DNA of 17,736 nucleotides from an uncultured Eubacteriales bacterium (GCA_905205855.1 CAJLFL010000017.1:1-17736), one strand, 5' to 3'. Positions 6,703 through 16,348 are shown, counted from the first letter of the stretch. Made by a program: numbers and translations. Notes: generated by a model not told the origin, from the sequence alone.

Positions 6703-7944
6703 TTACAGATACCCATACATATCATCACGACATTCATTTTCATAAACCTCTTTGGGATTGCTGTTTGCTCCGCCGACAGACAGCCAATATATGTAATCAT
6801 TTTTATTCAAATCAATCTCCGCAAAGGCACATTCACCATCCTCAGCAGTATGTGCAAGAATTTCTCCGGACGGACTTATTATCTTTGTCGGCTGTATTCC
6901 CGAATCCCCCTGCTGCGAAGCGCATGCAACAACCACATAAACACCATTATCCTTTGCTCTTGCTATATGCCTGTATGTCGGATTTCCGGCGGTTGAAACA
7001 AACAGGATTTCAGCGCCCTGCTTTACCATTGCCTTTGCAGGCTCCGGAAAATACGCATCCCAGCAAATCAGCATACCTATCCTGCCAAAATCCGTATCAA
7101 ATACCGGATAAGCATTTCCGGGCACCTGTCCTTTTTCATATTCCACAAGCGCCTGATGCGTTTTTATGTATCTTCCGGCTATATTTCCGTTTCTGTCAGT
7201 TAAAACCGCCGTATTATGTCTTAATCCTTTCTCGTCAAGTTCATGAAACGTAAACATTATATAACATCCGTATTCCGCAGCCTTTTTCCGCATCAGACTG
7301 CAAACACTGCCGTCTATCGGTTCATAAATCTTATCAGTCGGCATGCCCGTACCGCGGTCTGCAATCGTTTCCGCAAAAGAAATAATATCCGCGCCGTTTT
7401 TTGCCGCCTTGTCAATCGCCGCCGATATTCTTTCAAGGTTTTTCTCATAGCTGCCGTTATAATCTACTGCTATATGCGCCGCAGCTATTTTGACGTTCCT
7501 CTTCGTCAAAGGCTCACATTCTTTAAGAACCGGCCGATACCACCTTACGCTTCCGCTCTGTTTAAGTCCAAGCTCCAGGACAAGTCTTTCCTCTCCCTCA
7601 CTTTTAAATTTTAACGAAAGTTTGCCGCACACTGGACGTTTTAAGTACATTCTGCGCTTAACCGTCCCTGCACTGTCATACAAAGAAATAAGACCGTACG
7701 CCGAAAGCACGCTTGCCGTATTAAAGGTTTCGTATTTGACACATATCTCATATGATACACCATTCTTTATTTGTACCGCATATTCATACTTTTGCAAAAT
7801 AGGCGCAGCTTTATCCAGGGTAAGCAATGCACATTTTCCGCCGTCCGAAGCTTCTATTACACCACTTACACTGTTATCCGCAGCAAATCTGTGCACCCAT
7901 CCCGATTCAAAGCCGCCAATCATATTTTCATTACTTTCATTCAT
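6703..7944 (-). CDS. Carbon-nitrogen hydrolase (nitrilase superfamily) with N-terminal beta-rich domain
   Basis: From the ATG at 7944 the product is 413 residues. The C-terminal 260 residues (about 150-413) form a nitrilase/amidase domain with the full Glu-Lys-Cys triad: Glu192 in ISFAET, Lys261 in RYIKTH and Cys294 in MLICWDAYFPEP. Such enzymes hydrolyse amides, carbamoyl groups or nitriles. The first 145 residues are different: a beta-rich segment with alternating hydrophobic strands (such as YEYAVQIKNGVSYEICVKYE) that resembles carbohydrate-binding or jelly-roll modules. No signal peptide is seen. An in-frame GTG at 7953 is possible, but AAGGAG lies 8 bases before the ATG and overlaps the GTG, so the ATG is preferred. 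The Shine-Dalgarno sequence starts directly at the stop codon of the upstream heparinase-type lyase, 12 bases apart, implying translational coupling and a joint role on a sugar polymer carrying an amide-linked group. The specific substrate is unknown. Confidence 0.85.
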   Translation of the reverse strand: MNESNENMIGGFESGWVHRFAADNSVSGVIEASDGGKCALLTLDKAAPILQKYEYAVQIKNGVSYEICVKYETFNTASVLSAYGLISLYDSAGTVKRRMYLKRPVCGKLSLKFKSEGEERLVLELGLKQSGSVRWYRPVLKECEPLTKRNVKIAAAHIAVDYNGSYEKNLERISAAIDKAAKNGADIISFAETIADRGTGMPTDKIYEPIDGSVCSLMRKKAAEYGCYIMFTFHELDEKGLRHNTAVLTDRNGNIAGRYIKTHQALVEYEKGQVPGNAYPVFDTDFGRIGMLICWDAYFPEPAKAMVKQGAEILFVSTAGNPTYRHIARAKDNGVYVVVACASQQGDSGIQPTKIISPSGEILAHTAEDGECAFAEIDLNKNDYIYWLSVGGANSNPKEVYENECRDDMYGYL

Positions 7945-7956
7945 TGTCAACACTCC

Positions 7957-10900
7957 TTAATTTATTGGTTTTACCATAAGGTAATATGCCGCTTTAGTGT
8001 TTCCGGGAGTCTGCATAACAATATGCTCAGGCTCACCTTCAATGACATTTATATACTTTTTGTATACGGTTCTGTAGCTTCGGTTTATTCCCATTGTATT
8101 GAATATCGGATTGCTGAGTTTAAGCTTTTCCCATGATGAATCTATAAATTTGGGCGTACCCCCCGCTGTTATCACATAAAGACACGCAGGCTTGTTTAAA
8201 TCAAAGCTGTACCAGTCATGTGTTTTCCCCTCAAAATTGGGATATTTAAAACCCGATTCCTCAGACAGTCCGAAATAATATGCCCTCTGCCATGATGAAT
8301 CCGCATTGCTTCGCAGCAAATTTGAATATATCGGAAAATAATACGCCCCCTCAAGTTCAGGCAAATCATCTGCCATGCTTATATATACGTTTGTATGTGC
8401 GTCTGCTCCGCCTTTAAAATCATTTTTTATTATCCCGTCCAACAAATAGCTGATGCTTGCTTTTGCGCCGTCATTTGTGCATCCTGTCTTTAACTCATCA
8501 TCAAGTTCATCAAAGGTATTCGGCCCAAGATATTTTACATTGCTGATACACTGTGCCGCCTCGGCATTTTTAATGATAATAAGCAGCTTATCGCTTTTAA
8601 CATTACTTAAATCCAAAGAAACCCTCCTGCCTGTCTTTGATATATCAAAACTTTTGGAATACTTATACACAAATGTATACTTTGCCGTCCACTTTCGGCT
8701 GTTTGCTGATGTTTTAAAGCTGTCGGCAGGCGGCTTTTCACTTTTATACTGCTCCGCAGTATAATTTGTGCCGTCAGGATTTTTCAGAGGTTCTACATCT
8801 ATCAGCTTTGCCAGAACATCATAATTTACCGCGCGTCCGTTTTTATCTATATCCTCAGGCGGAATATTTTTAAAGGCAATGTTATAATATCTGTCCTCTG
8901 CCCCCATAGCGTCCATATATCTTGCCGTTCCGAATTTTCCGGCGCTGCATAAAAAGCCGTCGTTAGCAAGAGAATCTGCTCTGTCAATACTCAATACAGT
9001 AATCTCCGAATTCTCCGCCAAATCAAAGCTCAGACTTTCATTGTTGCAATCTGATTTACTGTAATAATAACTTTGCGGCAAAACAAAATAGTCCCATCCC
9101 TGCAAGTGTTCTTCCAACTCTTCTATTTCCATTCTGTTTCCATCAACAGAATTTCTGTCACTGCATAAACGCGAACCAAAGCTATAGCCTCCCGCGTTAG
9201 GTTTTGTTTCCGAATACAGATTTAAACTCTGCTGTTTCATAACCCCATTATGATTATAGCAAAACACCGCTTTGTTTGCGATAAATCTGCCTTCTGACGT
9301 GCCGCGGTCTGCAGTAAAACAATCTTCCTCCTCTGCTCCGTCAATTCTATGCTTATTACCGCGTTCAAAGTTAAAGCTTATTATCACGGTACGTGTTTTC
9401 CCCGATGCAGAGGTAATTCTGACCTCTGTTTTCATTTCATTCGGATTATCAGCCGTTATAACTTTTGTTGTCCCGTCTTTGGCCGATACCGTGACAGATG
9501 GATATACTCCTGTGTTCTCCGCGGTAAGTCCTACAGTATAGCTGTCCTTTCTGTCGTCAAAGCCGTCAATCATTCTGCCATTTATGAAAATTCCATTGAG
9601 AGCTGTGCTGTCAGCATCAGAGCACGCCGATGGCTTCAGCGGCGCTATTTTGTATTTATCAGCCAAAAACATCCTGACTTCTGCAACTTCTGAATCAATA
9701 TTTTCCATTCTAATCGTATTTAAACCGCTTTTTGCCGTCACAGTCTTGACGTCAGTTAAACAACCATCGTTATTATAGGCTCCGAGAATAATTTCTGTAT
9801 TCTTCGGCACACCGTTTATATAAACATCAGACATCGCAATATTATTTTCTTTTTTACAAATTGCTCTGGATATCTCCGGCGACTCATTTTTATTGTAGAC
9901 AACAGTATCACTGAATGCGCTTGATATACCGCCGATTCGCGCACGCAGACGGACTGAGATACTTTCCTCCGTGACGTTTTGAATGATATACGTGCTACTT
10001 ACATCACGCACGACGGTTCCGTTTATCTCAGCGTCATAGCTGCAACCGCTTTTTTCTGTCCACTCAACGACCAAATCGTCGTTCTCTTTATGCAAAGATA
10101 CATCACCCGGAATCATATCAACGACACTTACAGGCGCGTTGTCCGACTCCAAAAGTGTATAGTTTCCCTTTTGTAAAGAAAGCTTTGTTCTGTCGCCGCT
10201 TGCCGACAGGGTAATTCCTGTCGCCGGTGATATTCCGCGTCCGTTTATATCCCTCATCCTTTGTATATCTATAGTTTTTAAATACTCATTCAAATTCTTT
10301 ATATAAATATCCGTATCATCATCAGTACTAAGACATAGCTGTCCGCCGCCCATTGCAATGGTAGCCACCCCCGAAGTTTCGATCAGAACATTTCCGTCCT
10401 TGATCAATTTTGTTCCGTTGGTCAGCATAATCGAGTCATTATTATAGCTGACTGCCGCTCCGTCAAAGCGTGTGTTATCATATTTTGCTTCACCATCGGT
10501 CAGATTAGCCAGGATAACCGTGCCATCCTCAAATACAAGTCTGATACAGCTATTATCCGCTGAATATGATACAGAGGGCGTTTTGGCGTTTTCGCCGTTT
10601 TTATAAACACTCATAGTCGTTATCATTTTTGTGGAGGTACAGCTTGGCGTTGCAAATGACACTCTGTCCTGTTCATTTTTATCCGTGTATAAACCTGCAC
10701 CGCCGTTTGCAGGCCAATATTTGCCCTGCAAATCATAAAATCCGCTGTAGTACGCTGCCGTTGTATTTTGCGGATATAATATGTCCGCGCGCAAACGCGC
10801 CTTTCCCTGAGTAATCACGGCAGAATTATTTGAGTACTCCATTGGGTTTTCGGAATTAAGCCACCATTTAAACTGTGACTGCTTACCCTGTTTTGCTGCA

Positions 10901-12846
10901 AGGTCATCAATAATAACAAAGACATCCGGGCGAATATAAATTATATTTCTTACATATCTTCCGATTTTCTCTGTATTTCCCGCCGGGCTGTCCATGTACG
11001 CATCCGTAGCGTCACCGGTAAGGCTGTCAAAGCTCATTTGATTTACAAACTGCAAAAGTCTGCCGCCTGCTTTAAGCGTATCATTGCTTCCGTTTGCGTT
11101 GGTGTACCATCCCTGTCCGTCCGTATCATCGGTTGTTATTGTATTATGTGCAAAGGTTTTTCTTGTAATATTATTATCATGCTCTGTATGATATGAGTCA
11201 TAATAGCCGCTTTTTATTGCCAAATTCTCACCATACGCCTGAATTATAAAGCTGTTTTGATCCGCATGTGAATGGTTGTATGAGCCCCACGGACTTGACT
11301 TAAAGCTAAGCTGAACTCTGTCAGTATCGGTAAGACTGTCAGTCATTATTGCCCAGCCTATATCCGAAAACGCATGTGACAGCTGATAATCTGTCGGTAT
11401 GTGCGCGCCTGTTTCGGCATTTTGCGATATATAATAATTCTGAACCGCCGCATTCAGACCTCCTGTTTGCTCCGACAGCCATTTTGCAACAGGATTTTTT
11501 GTAAATGCAGCAATTCTCCCCATAGACTGTGCGGTATATCCACCGCTTTCCGACTTTGTCCTGTTGGACTGATCGCCAAACGACCCATAGGAACCCTCAG
11601 GATAGGCATAAAGCGCCCATAAATACTGATTGCGCATCCAAGCAGTGTCATATAGATTCATCACGCCTGCCAGTGCCAGTACATCCATAAACTCTCCGCC
11701 TTGATTTGTGCTGTACTGCCAATAATCGGTTCCCTGACTCCAGCCGCCGTCCTGACACGACCACGGCGGAATAAGAGCCGCATACATGGGGATAACGCCT
11801 CTCAGCCATTTGTCTGCCTGAGGAATATCATCATACATTGCAATGCCGATAATTCCCAAATAACCAATGGTTGTCCAGCCGTGCGAATCATACGGGTTTT
11901 TCTTCAGCGAATCAATCAGATGACTTATTTTTTCACTCCGCGCTATAATCATATTAAGAATGTTGAACTTTTCGTCAGAATATTCACTTGTGTTTATTAA
12001 ATCATAAACCCAATCATACGCCATTGCAGTTTTAAGTGCAATATCCCTGTGCGCCTGGTCGTGCCGCTTGTATGAGGTCGGTCCGTTTGTATCATCCCAG
12101 CTCCAGTCTGATACAGAATCCATCAGTTTGATTGCAAAATCACCGATTTCTTTATCACCTGTCAGCAAGTATGCAAAGGCAGTAGTCTGTATCATACTTG
12201 TCATCTTTGTTGCGGCGTTTAAAGCCTTTGCTCCGAATTCTGTCGGTTCGGGCGGAATTTCTCCGGTATTTATGTACCTTTTTGCATTTTCAACTGTGTT
12301 TTCATATATATATTTCGCAGTTGAGTTTGTGTTCCGATAATCCAAAAAGCTCTGTAAATTATCTCGCGTTGTCCATATTCGCGGATGCGATACAGGAACT
12401 CTCTGTATTATTTTATCAATATCATCAACATTAAATGTATATGCATCCGGATCTATTCTGAAGCGTCTTGCATCTGACCATGCGCTTGTTCCTGCAATGG
12501 TATGATACCTGACTGCCCAGTAATAATCCGTACCGGTTTTGAATGTATGGTCAAAGCTGTAATAATTAACGCTTATTCCGTTTTTCTGATACCTTATATC
12601 CTTTAAAGACGAATCCGCACACACAATCAAATCATAGCTTATGGCGTTATAAACATACGGCCATGTAAATGACGGAGGATTCTGCTGTGATGTATACTTA
12701 TCTTCCGGTGAAAACGGCATATATCCGCCGCTTATATCATTGATATAAATATTACTTTCCTTCCAGTCCACACTTTCCGCAAATATTGTGAGGTCATAAG
12801 AAATTGTCATTGCAAAAATCAAAATCAGAGCTGTAATTCTTTTCAT
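7957..12846 (-). CDS. Secreted multi-domain heparinase II/III-family polysaccharide lyase
   Basis: The 1629-residue protein starts with a probable signal peptide (1-23, MKRITALILIFAMTISYDLT then IFA) and is likely exported. A DUF4962-like beta domain (about 30-135, with NPPSFTW and YYWAVRY) precedes an alpha/alpha toroid (about 145-470). The toroid carries DSHGW (His322) and GGWSQGTDYW (Tyr375). The heparinase II/III-type beta-sheet region (about 490-850) has NHSHADQNSF (His525, His527) and RKTFAHNT. This pattern fits a beta-eliminating lyase using His and Tyr, related to PL families 12, 15, 17, 21 or 39; I cannot choose among them. Downstream lie a fibronectin-III-like domain (about 905-985), a cadherin-like beta-sandwich (about 1080-1160, LNGIFINGRMIDGF), and two further beta-rich segments (about 1190-1440 and 1445-1629) of uncertain type. 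No SLH or LPXTG anchor is present. AAGGA sits 7 to 9 bases before the ATG. It is followed by the nitrilase gene and preceded by a truncated paralogue. Confidence 0.88.
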   Translation of the reverse strand: MKRITALILIFAMTISYDLTIFAESVDWKESNIYINDISGGYMPFSPEDKYTSQQNPPSFTWPYVYNAISYDLIVCADSSLKDIRYQKNGISVNYYSFDHTFKTGTDYYWAVRYHTIAGTSAWSDARRFRIDPDAYTFNVDDIDKIIQRVPVSHPRIWTTRDNLQSFLDYRNTNSTAKYIYENTVENAKRYINTGEIPPEPTEFGAKALNAATKMTSMIQTTAFAYLLTGDKEIGDFAIKLMDSVSDWSWDDTNGPTSYKRHDQAHRDIALKTAMAYDWVYDLINTSEYSDEKFNILNMIIARSEKISHLIDSLKKNPYDSHGWTTIGYLGIIGIAMYDDIPQADKWLRGVIPMYAALIPPWSCQDGGWSQGTDYWQYSTNQGGEFMDVLALAGVMNLYDTAWMRNQYLWALYAYPEGSYGSFGDQSNRTKSESGGYTAQSMGRIAAFTKNPVAKWLSEQTGGLNAAVQNYYISQNAETGAHIPTDYQLSHAFSDIGWAIMTDSLTDTDRVQLSFKSSPWGSYNHSHADQNSFIIQAYGENLAIKSGYYDSYHTEHDNNITRKTFAHNTITTDDTDGQGWYTNANGSNDTLKAGGRLLQFVNQMSFDSLTGDATDAYMDSPAGNTEKIGRYVRNIIYIRPDVFVIIDDLAAKQGKQSQFKWWLNSENPMEYSNNSAVITQGKARLRADILYPQNTTAAYYSGFYDLQGKYWPANGGAGLYTDKNEQDRVSFATPSCTSTKMITTMSVYKNGENAKTPSVSYSADNSCIRLVFEDGTVILANLTDGEAKYDNTRFDGAAVSYNNDSIMLTNGTKLIKDGNVLIETSGVATIAMGGGQLCLSTDDDTDIYIKNLNEYLKTIDIQRMRDINGRGISPATGITLSASGDRTKLSLQKGNYTLLESDNAPVSVVDMIPGDVSLHKENDDLVVEWTEKSGCSYDAEINGTVVRDVSSTYIIQNVTEESISVRLRARIGGISSAFSDTVVYNKNESPEISRAICKKENNIAMSDVYINGVPKNTEIILGAYNNDGCLTDVKTVTAKSGLNTIRMENIDSEVAEVRMFLADKYKIAPLKPSACSDADSTALNGIFINGRMIDGFDDRKDSYTVGLTAENTGVYPSVTVSAKDGTTKVITADNPNEMKTEVRITSASGKTRTVIISFNFERGNKHRIDGAEEEDCFTADRGTSEGRFIANKAVFCYNHNGVMKQQSLNLYSETKPNAGGYSFGSRLCSDRNSVDGNRMEIEELEEHLQGWDYFVLPQSYYYSKSDCNNESLSFDLAENSEITVLSIDRADSLANDGFLCSAGKFGTARYMDAMGAEDRYYNIAFKNIPPEDIDKNGRAVNYDVLAKLIDVEPLKNPDGTNYTAEQYKSEKPPADSFKTSANSRKWTAKYTFVYKYSKSFDISKTGRRVSLDLSNVKSDKLLIIIKNAEAAQCISNVKYLGPNTFDELDDELKTGCTNDGAKASISYLLDGIIKNDFKGGADAHTNVYISMADDLPELEGAYYFPIYSNLLRSNADSSWQRAYYFGLSEESGFKYPNFEGKTHDWYSFDLNKPACLYVITAGGTPKFIDSSWEKLKLSNPIFNTMGINRSYRTVYKKYINVIEGEPEHIVMQTPGNTKAAYYLMVKPIN

Positions 12847-12865
12847 AATCTCATCCTTTATGCTG

Positions 12866-12895
12866 ATTATAAGTATAAAATATCGGGAGAGATGC
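12866..12895 (-). promoter_or_regulatory. Possible promoter before the intact heparinase-type lyase
   Basis: On the minus strand a perfect TATAAT (12871-12866), with an alternative TATACT just upstream, lies about 20 bases before the lyase ATG. No good -35 hexamer is visible at the right distance, so activation by a regulator, or no promoter at all with read-through from the upstream gene, are both possible. Confidence 0.3.
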
Positions 12896-12932
12896 TACTT
12901 TTTTAATAACAACCTTCCGGATATTTTAATTC

Positions 12933-12964
12933 CGCACGGGCGGCACAGTAATACCGCCCATGCG
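12933..12964 (-). terminator. Strong intergenic hairpin after the truncated lyase gene
   Basis: An 11-bp GC-rich stem (CGCATGGGCGG pairing with CCGCCCGTGCG, one G-U pair, 10-base loop) begins 9 bases after the stop codon of the upstream gene. It is not followed by a T run on the minus strand, so it is at best an imperfect intrinsic terminator. It may instead be an mRNA-stabilising or processing structure between two lyase genes. Confidence 0.45.
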
Positions 12965-12973
12965 TTGTCTGTA

Positions 12974-15900
12974 TTATTTTTTGGTAAAGGCTATCCAGTC
13001 AAGGTTCCACATTCCGCTGATTGCTTCAATCTTCAAGGTGTATGTTCCCTGGTTTAAGTGAATGGTATCCTTACCGACAGCCGCACGCCAATCCGTTGAA
13101 TCTGCGCCCCAGGATGCTGTCTTAGGCAGAGTAATTTCATAAACTTTGTCATCAATCGTTACACCTCGCCGCGCTCCGGCCTCCTCCCATGCAACATAGT
13201 CAAGCGAGAGTGTATAATCGCCGTCCTCCGGAATATTAACGGTATACACAAGATTTGTTCCGGCAGTATCATGTTTGGTAATACCTGCACCACCGGACAT
13301 AAACTCTCGCGTATTGTATACGTTTCCGCTGCCTATTTCTTCGGCCGATTCAGCTTCTATGAACACGGTTGCTGCATTCTTAACACTTTCGTGATCACTT
13401 ATCTGGTCAACCGCTAACTCATTTACAGGGACAGTCTCAAGTTCAATCACGTTATCTGCTTTGGTTGACGAAATGGTGAGTTCCGTGATACCCTTCACAT
13501 CGCCAACCTTCAATCCGACGCTAAGCCCATCATTTATGCTCTTGACAATATACTTGCGTCCATCAAGTGACAACTTTCCGTTATAGCTGAAGCTTCCATC
13601 ACGGCGCATATATCCCGTAAGCTCTGTGCTTTCCTTTACTTCTCCATCAATCTTTATCTTTATACTACCTTTGTCCTTGCTTGAAGACACCAGTTTTCCG
13701 TTAAGCATCAATGTGTAGTTATCCATATCTGCATCAAATGTTATCCCACTCTTTGACGGATCAACCATATATGTTGTCTTTATCTCATCAACGGCATCTT
13801 TTGCAGAATTCTCACTCGGTGCGGATGTCGTAGCAGGAATGCCGATATCCCAACGCGACCTTATTTTCTTCTCAATCGTCTTGGAAGCAATTGTCTCCTT
13901 ACTGCCAACTTCACTATTTGGGATAAGCATACCGTTTTCCATTGCTATGCCGTATGCTTTGGAAATCTCATTGCCGTTGTAGTCGGTGACCTTTGTAATA
14001 CCATTTATATATTCGTTTTCGGTATCAACGGAGATTTTCTGATCGGTATAGGTAGAGATGCTAAGTTCATTGCCGCCCATAACAACAGATGCTCTGTCTT
14101 CGCAGCGGATAAGTTCTTTATCGCCCCATTTGAGGAACGTACCGAGCGCAAGCATTATGCTTCTGTCATTATACATCACCGCTGTACCATCAAAGCTAAT
14201 TTCCTCATCTGTAGTGACAGTTTTTCCCGGTTTCTGCGTATTTACCAATACAACAGTTCCGTCAGCAAAGGTCATCTTTACATAATCTTCATGCTCCTCT
14301 GTATCAACATACCTTGCTTCGGTACCATCACGGTGTACATCCATAGTTACAATCATCTTTGTGCGGTCAACCTTTGGTGTCTGGAACCACACTCTGCGCT
14401 GCACATTGTAATTCGCATATTGTCCTGTTGCCGGGTAAATTGTCATATCCGATAAAGCAAAGGTGTTGTTATAGAAAGTTTTTACGCCGCTTGATGGATA
14501 TTGTACTTTTGCGTCAAGCACAGCGCTGCCCTCTTGAAGTCTTGCACCGGCTCCATCGTCATATGTCTTAATATCATGCTCAGCATTCAGCCACCACTCA
14601 AATTTTCTCTTATCCTTGTCCTTTGCATCAAGCTCGTCGATTACCACAAAGATATCGGGACGAATATAAAGCATGCATCGTTCAAACTTGTCAAGTTCTC
14701 CTTTGTACGCCTGTGTCGCATCGCCTGCCGACATATCAAAGTCAATCTGATTTAAAAATCCGGTAAGCTTACCTTTAGCGTTAAAGTCATCATCATTCTG
14801 GCCTCTGCTGTTTGCTATCGTCACACTATTATGTGCGCCTGTCTTTCTGGTAAAGCCGCTGTCATGCTTTGAGTGATAAGAATCATAATAGCCGCTCTTT
14901 ATCGCTAAGTTTTCGCCGTACGCCTGAATTATAAAGCTATTCTGGTCAGGGTGTGAATGGTTATATGATCCATAGTAACTCGACTTAAACGTACATTGAA
15001 TTCTGTTGGGATCAATCAGGTCATCCGACATCACCGTCCAGCCTACATCCGAAAATTCATGTGCAAGCGGATATGTCATCGGCTCTTGGCTATTCACATT
15101 CTCAACCATTTTTGCAACATAATAACCAACAATTCCGTCCATATTTTCTGAACCGCCCCATTGATCGTAAAGCCATTTGAGCACCTCGTTGCCCCGGTCA
15201 AATGCCAGTTGGCGGCCGGCAATATTACCGGAATACTCCATAGAGGATTTTGTTCTGTTTGCCTGGTCTCCAAAGCTTCCGTATGAATTGGGAGGATACG
15301 CATAGAGCATCCAAAGATACTCGTTTCTGCACCATGCTTTTTGATTCAGATCGATGATACCGGCAAGAGCCAGAACCTCAACAATCTCTTTGTTGGTAGA
15401 GGAGCTGTACCGCCAGTAGTCAGTTCCCTGGCTCCAACCACCATCCTCATAAGACCACGGCGGAAGCATCGCAGTATAGCCGTCAAAAACTGTCCTCAAC
15501 CAGTTTTCTGCTTCCGGTGCATCACCGTAGAGTGCAAGTGCAATAATCCCGATAAACCCGTATGCGGTCCATCCATGCGAGTCATAGCTGCTTTTTGCCA
15601 GCGAATCAAGCAAATACTCCATAACCTTAGTGCGCTCAACGACCATTTTAATAACTTGTTTTTTTTCGCTTTCGGTCATAAGATCCTGCAGCATATCATA
15701 GCCAATCGCTGCATTAAGGGCAATTGCCCTGTGCACCTGATCCTGAGATGTATAAGAAGTATCGCCGTTTATATCCCATTTAGAAAGTTCAACAAGGCAC
15801 TTCACACCATAATTTCCAATCTCTTTGTCACCGGTGAACTGATAGGCCTGACCACAGGTTGTTACCTGTCCGTAAAGTTCTCTTGCATCTCTGACAATTT

Positions 15901-16348
15901 GTTGTGAATATGCCGCATTTTTTCCCTCATCATTTGCATCCCGTTGCAAAACTGGCTCTTTAGGGATATAATTTGCTTCCACGTATTCGTGTGCTTTGCT
16001 GATAATACTGTCATAAATACGCTTACAATCAGCATTTGTATCCTTCCAGCTTCTCATATCCTCAAGGGTATCCTGTGTAAAATATATTCTTGGGTGGCTC
16101 TTAGGAATCTTTGCCATAAGTGCATCGGCACCCGGATAGACAAACTCATACGCGTCCGGCTTAATCTTAAAACGCCGAGCATTTGACCACTCGCTATATT
16201 CCTTGCCGTCAAAATAGCGTACCGCCCAGTAATAATACACTCCCGTCTCAAAGGTGGTTGGGAAAGTGTAAAAATTGTTTGTAATATCATATGCGCTGTA
16301 TTTAATATCCTTATCCTGCGGATGCACCACTGTGTAATACCAGCTCAC
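12974..16348 (-). CDS. Heparinase II/III-family lyase with CBM6/35-like module, 5'-truncated
   Basis: The open frame from the GTG at 16348 gives 1124 residues and is paralogous to the 1629-residue lyase downstream. Residues 1-68 match only the latter part of the DUF4962-like domain (YYYWAVRY, EWSNARRFKIKPDAY). About 70 residues, including any signal peptide, are missing compared with the paralogue. The toroid (about 80-410) has DSHGW (His258) and DGGWSQGTDYW (Tyr311). The beta-sheet region carries NHSHPDQNSF (His464, His466) and RKTGAHNS. After a variable region (about 800-990), a C-terminal CBM6/35-like module (about 995-1124, from VFIEAES to WNLDWIAF) would bind sugar. The GTG has no recognisable ribosome binding site, and reading upstream in frame reaches a stop within 13 codons, inside a different coding fragment. 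All catalytic-region motifs are intact, so a complete ancestor was probably functional. As it stands it would not be exported and may not be translated. It could be a pseudogene or an assembly join. Confidence 0.75.
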   Translation of the reverse strand: MSWYYTVVHPQDKDIKYSAYDITNNFYTFPTTFETGVYYYWAVRYFDGKEYSEWSNARRFKIKPDAYEFVYPGADALMAKIPKSHPRIYFTQDTLEDMRSWKDTNADCKRIYDSIISKAHEYVEANYIPKEPVLQRDANDEGKNAAYSQQIVRDARELYGQVTTCGQAYQFTGDKEIGNYGVKCLVELSKWDINGDTSYTSQDQVHRAIALNAAIGYDMLQDLMTESEKKQVIKMVVERTKVMEYLLDSLAKSSYDSHGWTAYGFIGIIALALYGDAPEAENWLRTVFDGYTAMLPPWSYEDGGWSQGTDYWRYSSSTNKEIVEVLALAGIIDLNQKAWCRNEYLWMLYAYPPNSYGSFGDQANRTKSSMEYSGNIAGRQLAFDRGNEVLKWLYDQWGGSENMDGIVGYYVAKMVENVNSQEPMTYPLAHEFSDVGWTVMSDDLIDPNRIQCTFKSSYYGSYNHSHPDQNSFIIQAYGENLAIKSGYYDSYHSKHDSGFTRKTGAHNSVTIANSRGQNDDDFNAKGKLTGFLNQIDFDMSAGDATQAYKGELDKFERCMLYIRPDIFVVIDELDAKDKDKRKFEWWLNAEHDIKTYDDGAGARLQEGSAVLDAKVQYPSSGVKTFYNNTFALSDMTIYPATGQYANYNVQRRVWFQTPKVDRTKMIVTMDVHRDGTEARYVDTEEHEDYVKMTFADGTVVLVNTQKPGKTVTTDEEISFDGTAVMYNDRSIMLALGTFLKWGDKELIRCEDRASVVMGGNELSISTYTDQKISVDTENEYINGITKVTDYNGNEISKAYGIAMENGMLIPNSEVGSKETIASKTIEKKIRSRWDIGIPATTSAPSENSAKDAVDEIKTTYMVDPSKSGITFDADMDNYTLMLNGKLVSSSKDKGSIKIKIDGEVKESTELTGYMRRDGSFSYNGKLSLDGRKYIVKSINDGLSVGLKVGDVKGITELTISSTKADNVIELETVPVNELAVDQISDHESVKNAATVFIEAESAEEIGSGNVYNTREFMSGGAGITKHDTAGTNLVYTVNIPEDGDYTLSLDYVAWEEAGARRGVTIDDKVYEITLPKTASWGADSTDWRAAVGKDTIHLNQGTYTLKIEAISGMWNLDWIAFTKK

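Noticed and set aside
6549..7253. 234-codon open frame on the plus strand
   Set aside because: It is antisense to the conserved nitrilase domain and the DUF554 promoter, lacks any recognisable domain, and has His/Cys/Pro-rich shadow composition.
15341..15907. 188-codon open frame on the plus strand
   Set aside because: It lies wholly antisense to the catalytic region of the truncated lyase, has no ribosome binding site, and its composition (many Ile, Cys, His, Arg) is that of a shadow frame.
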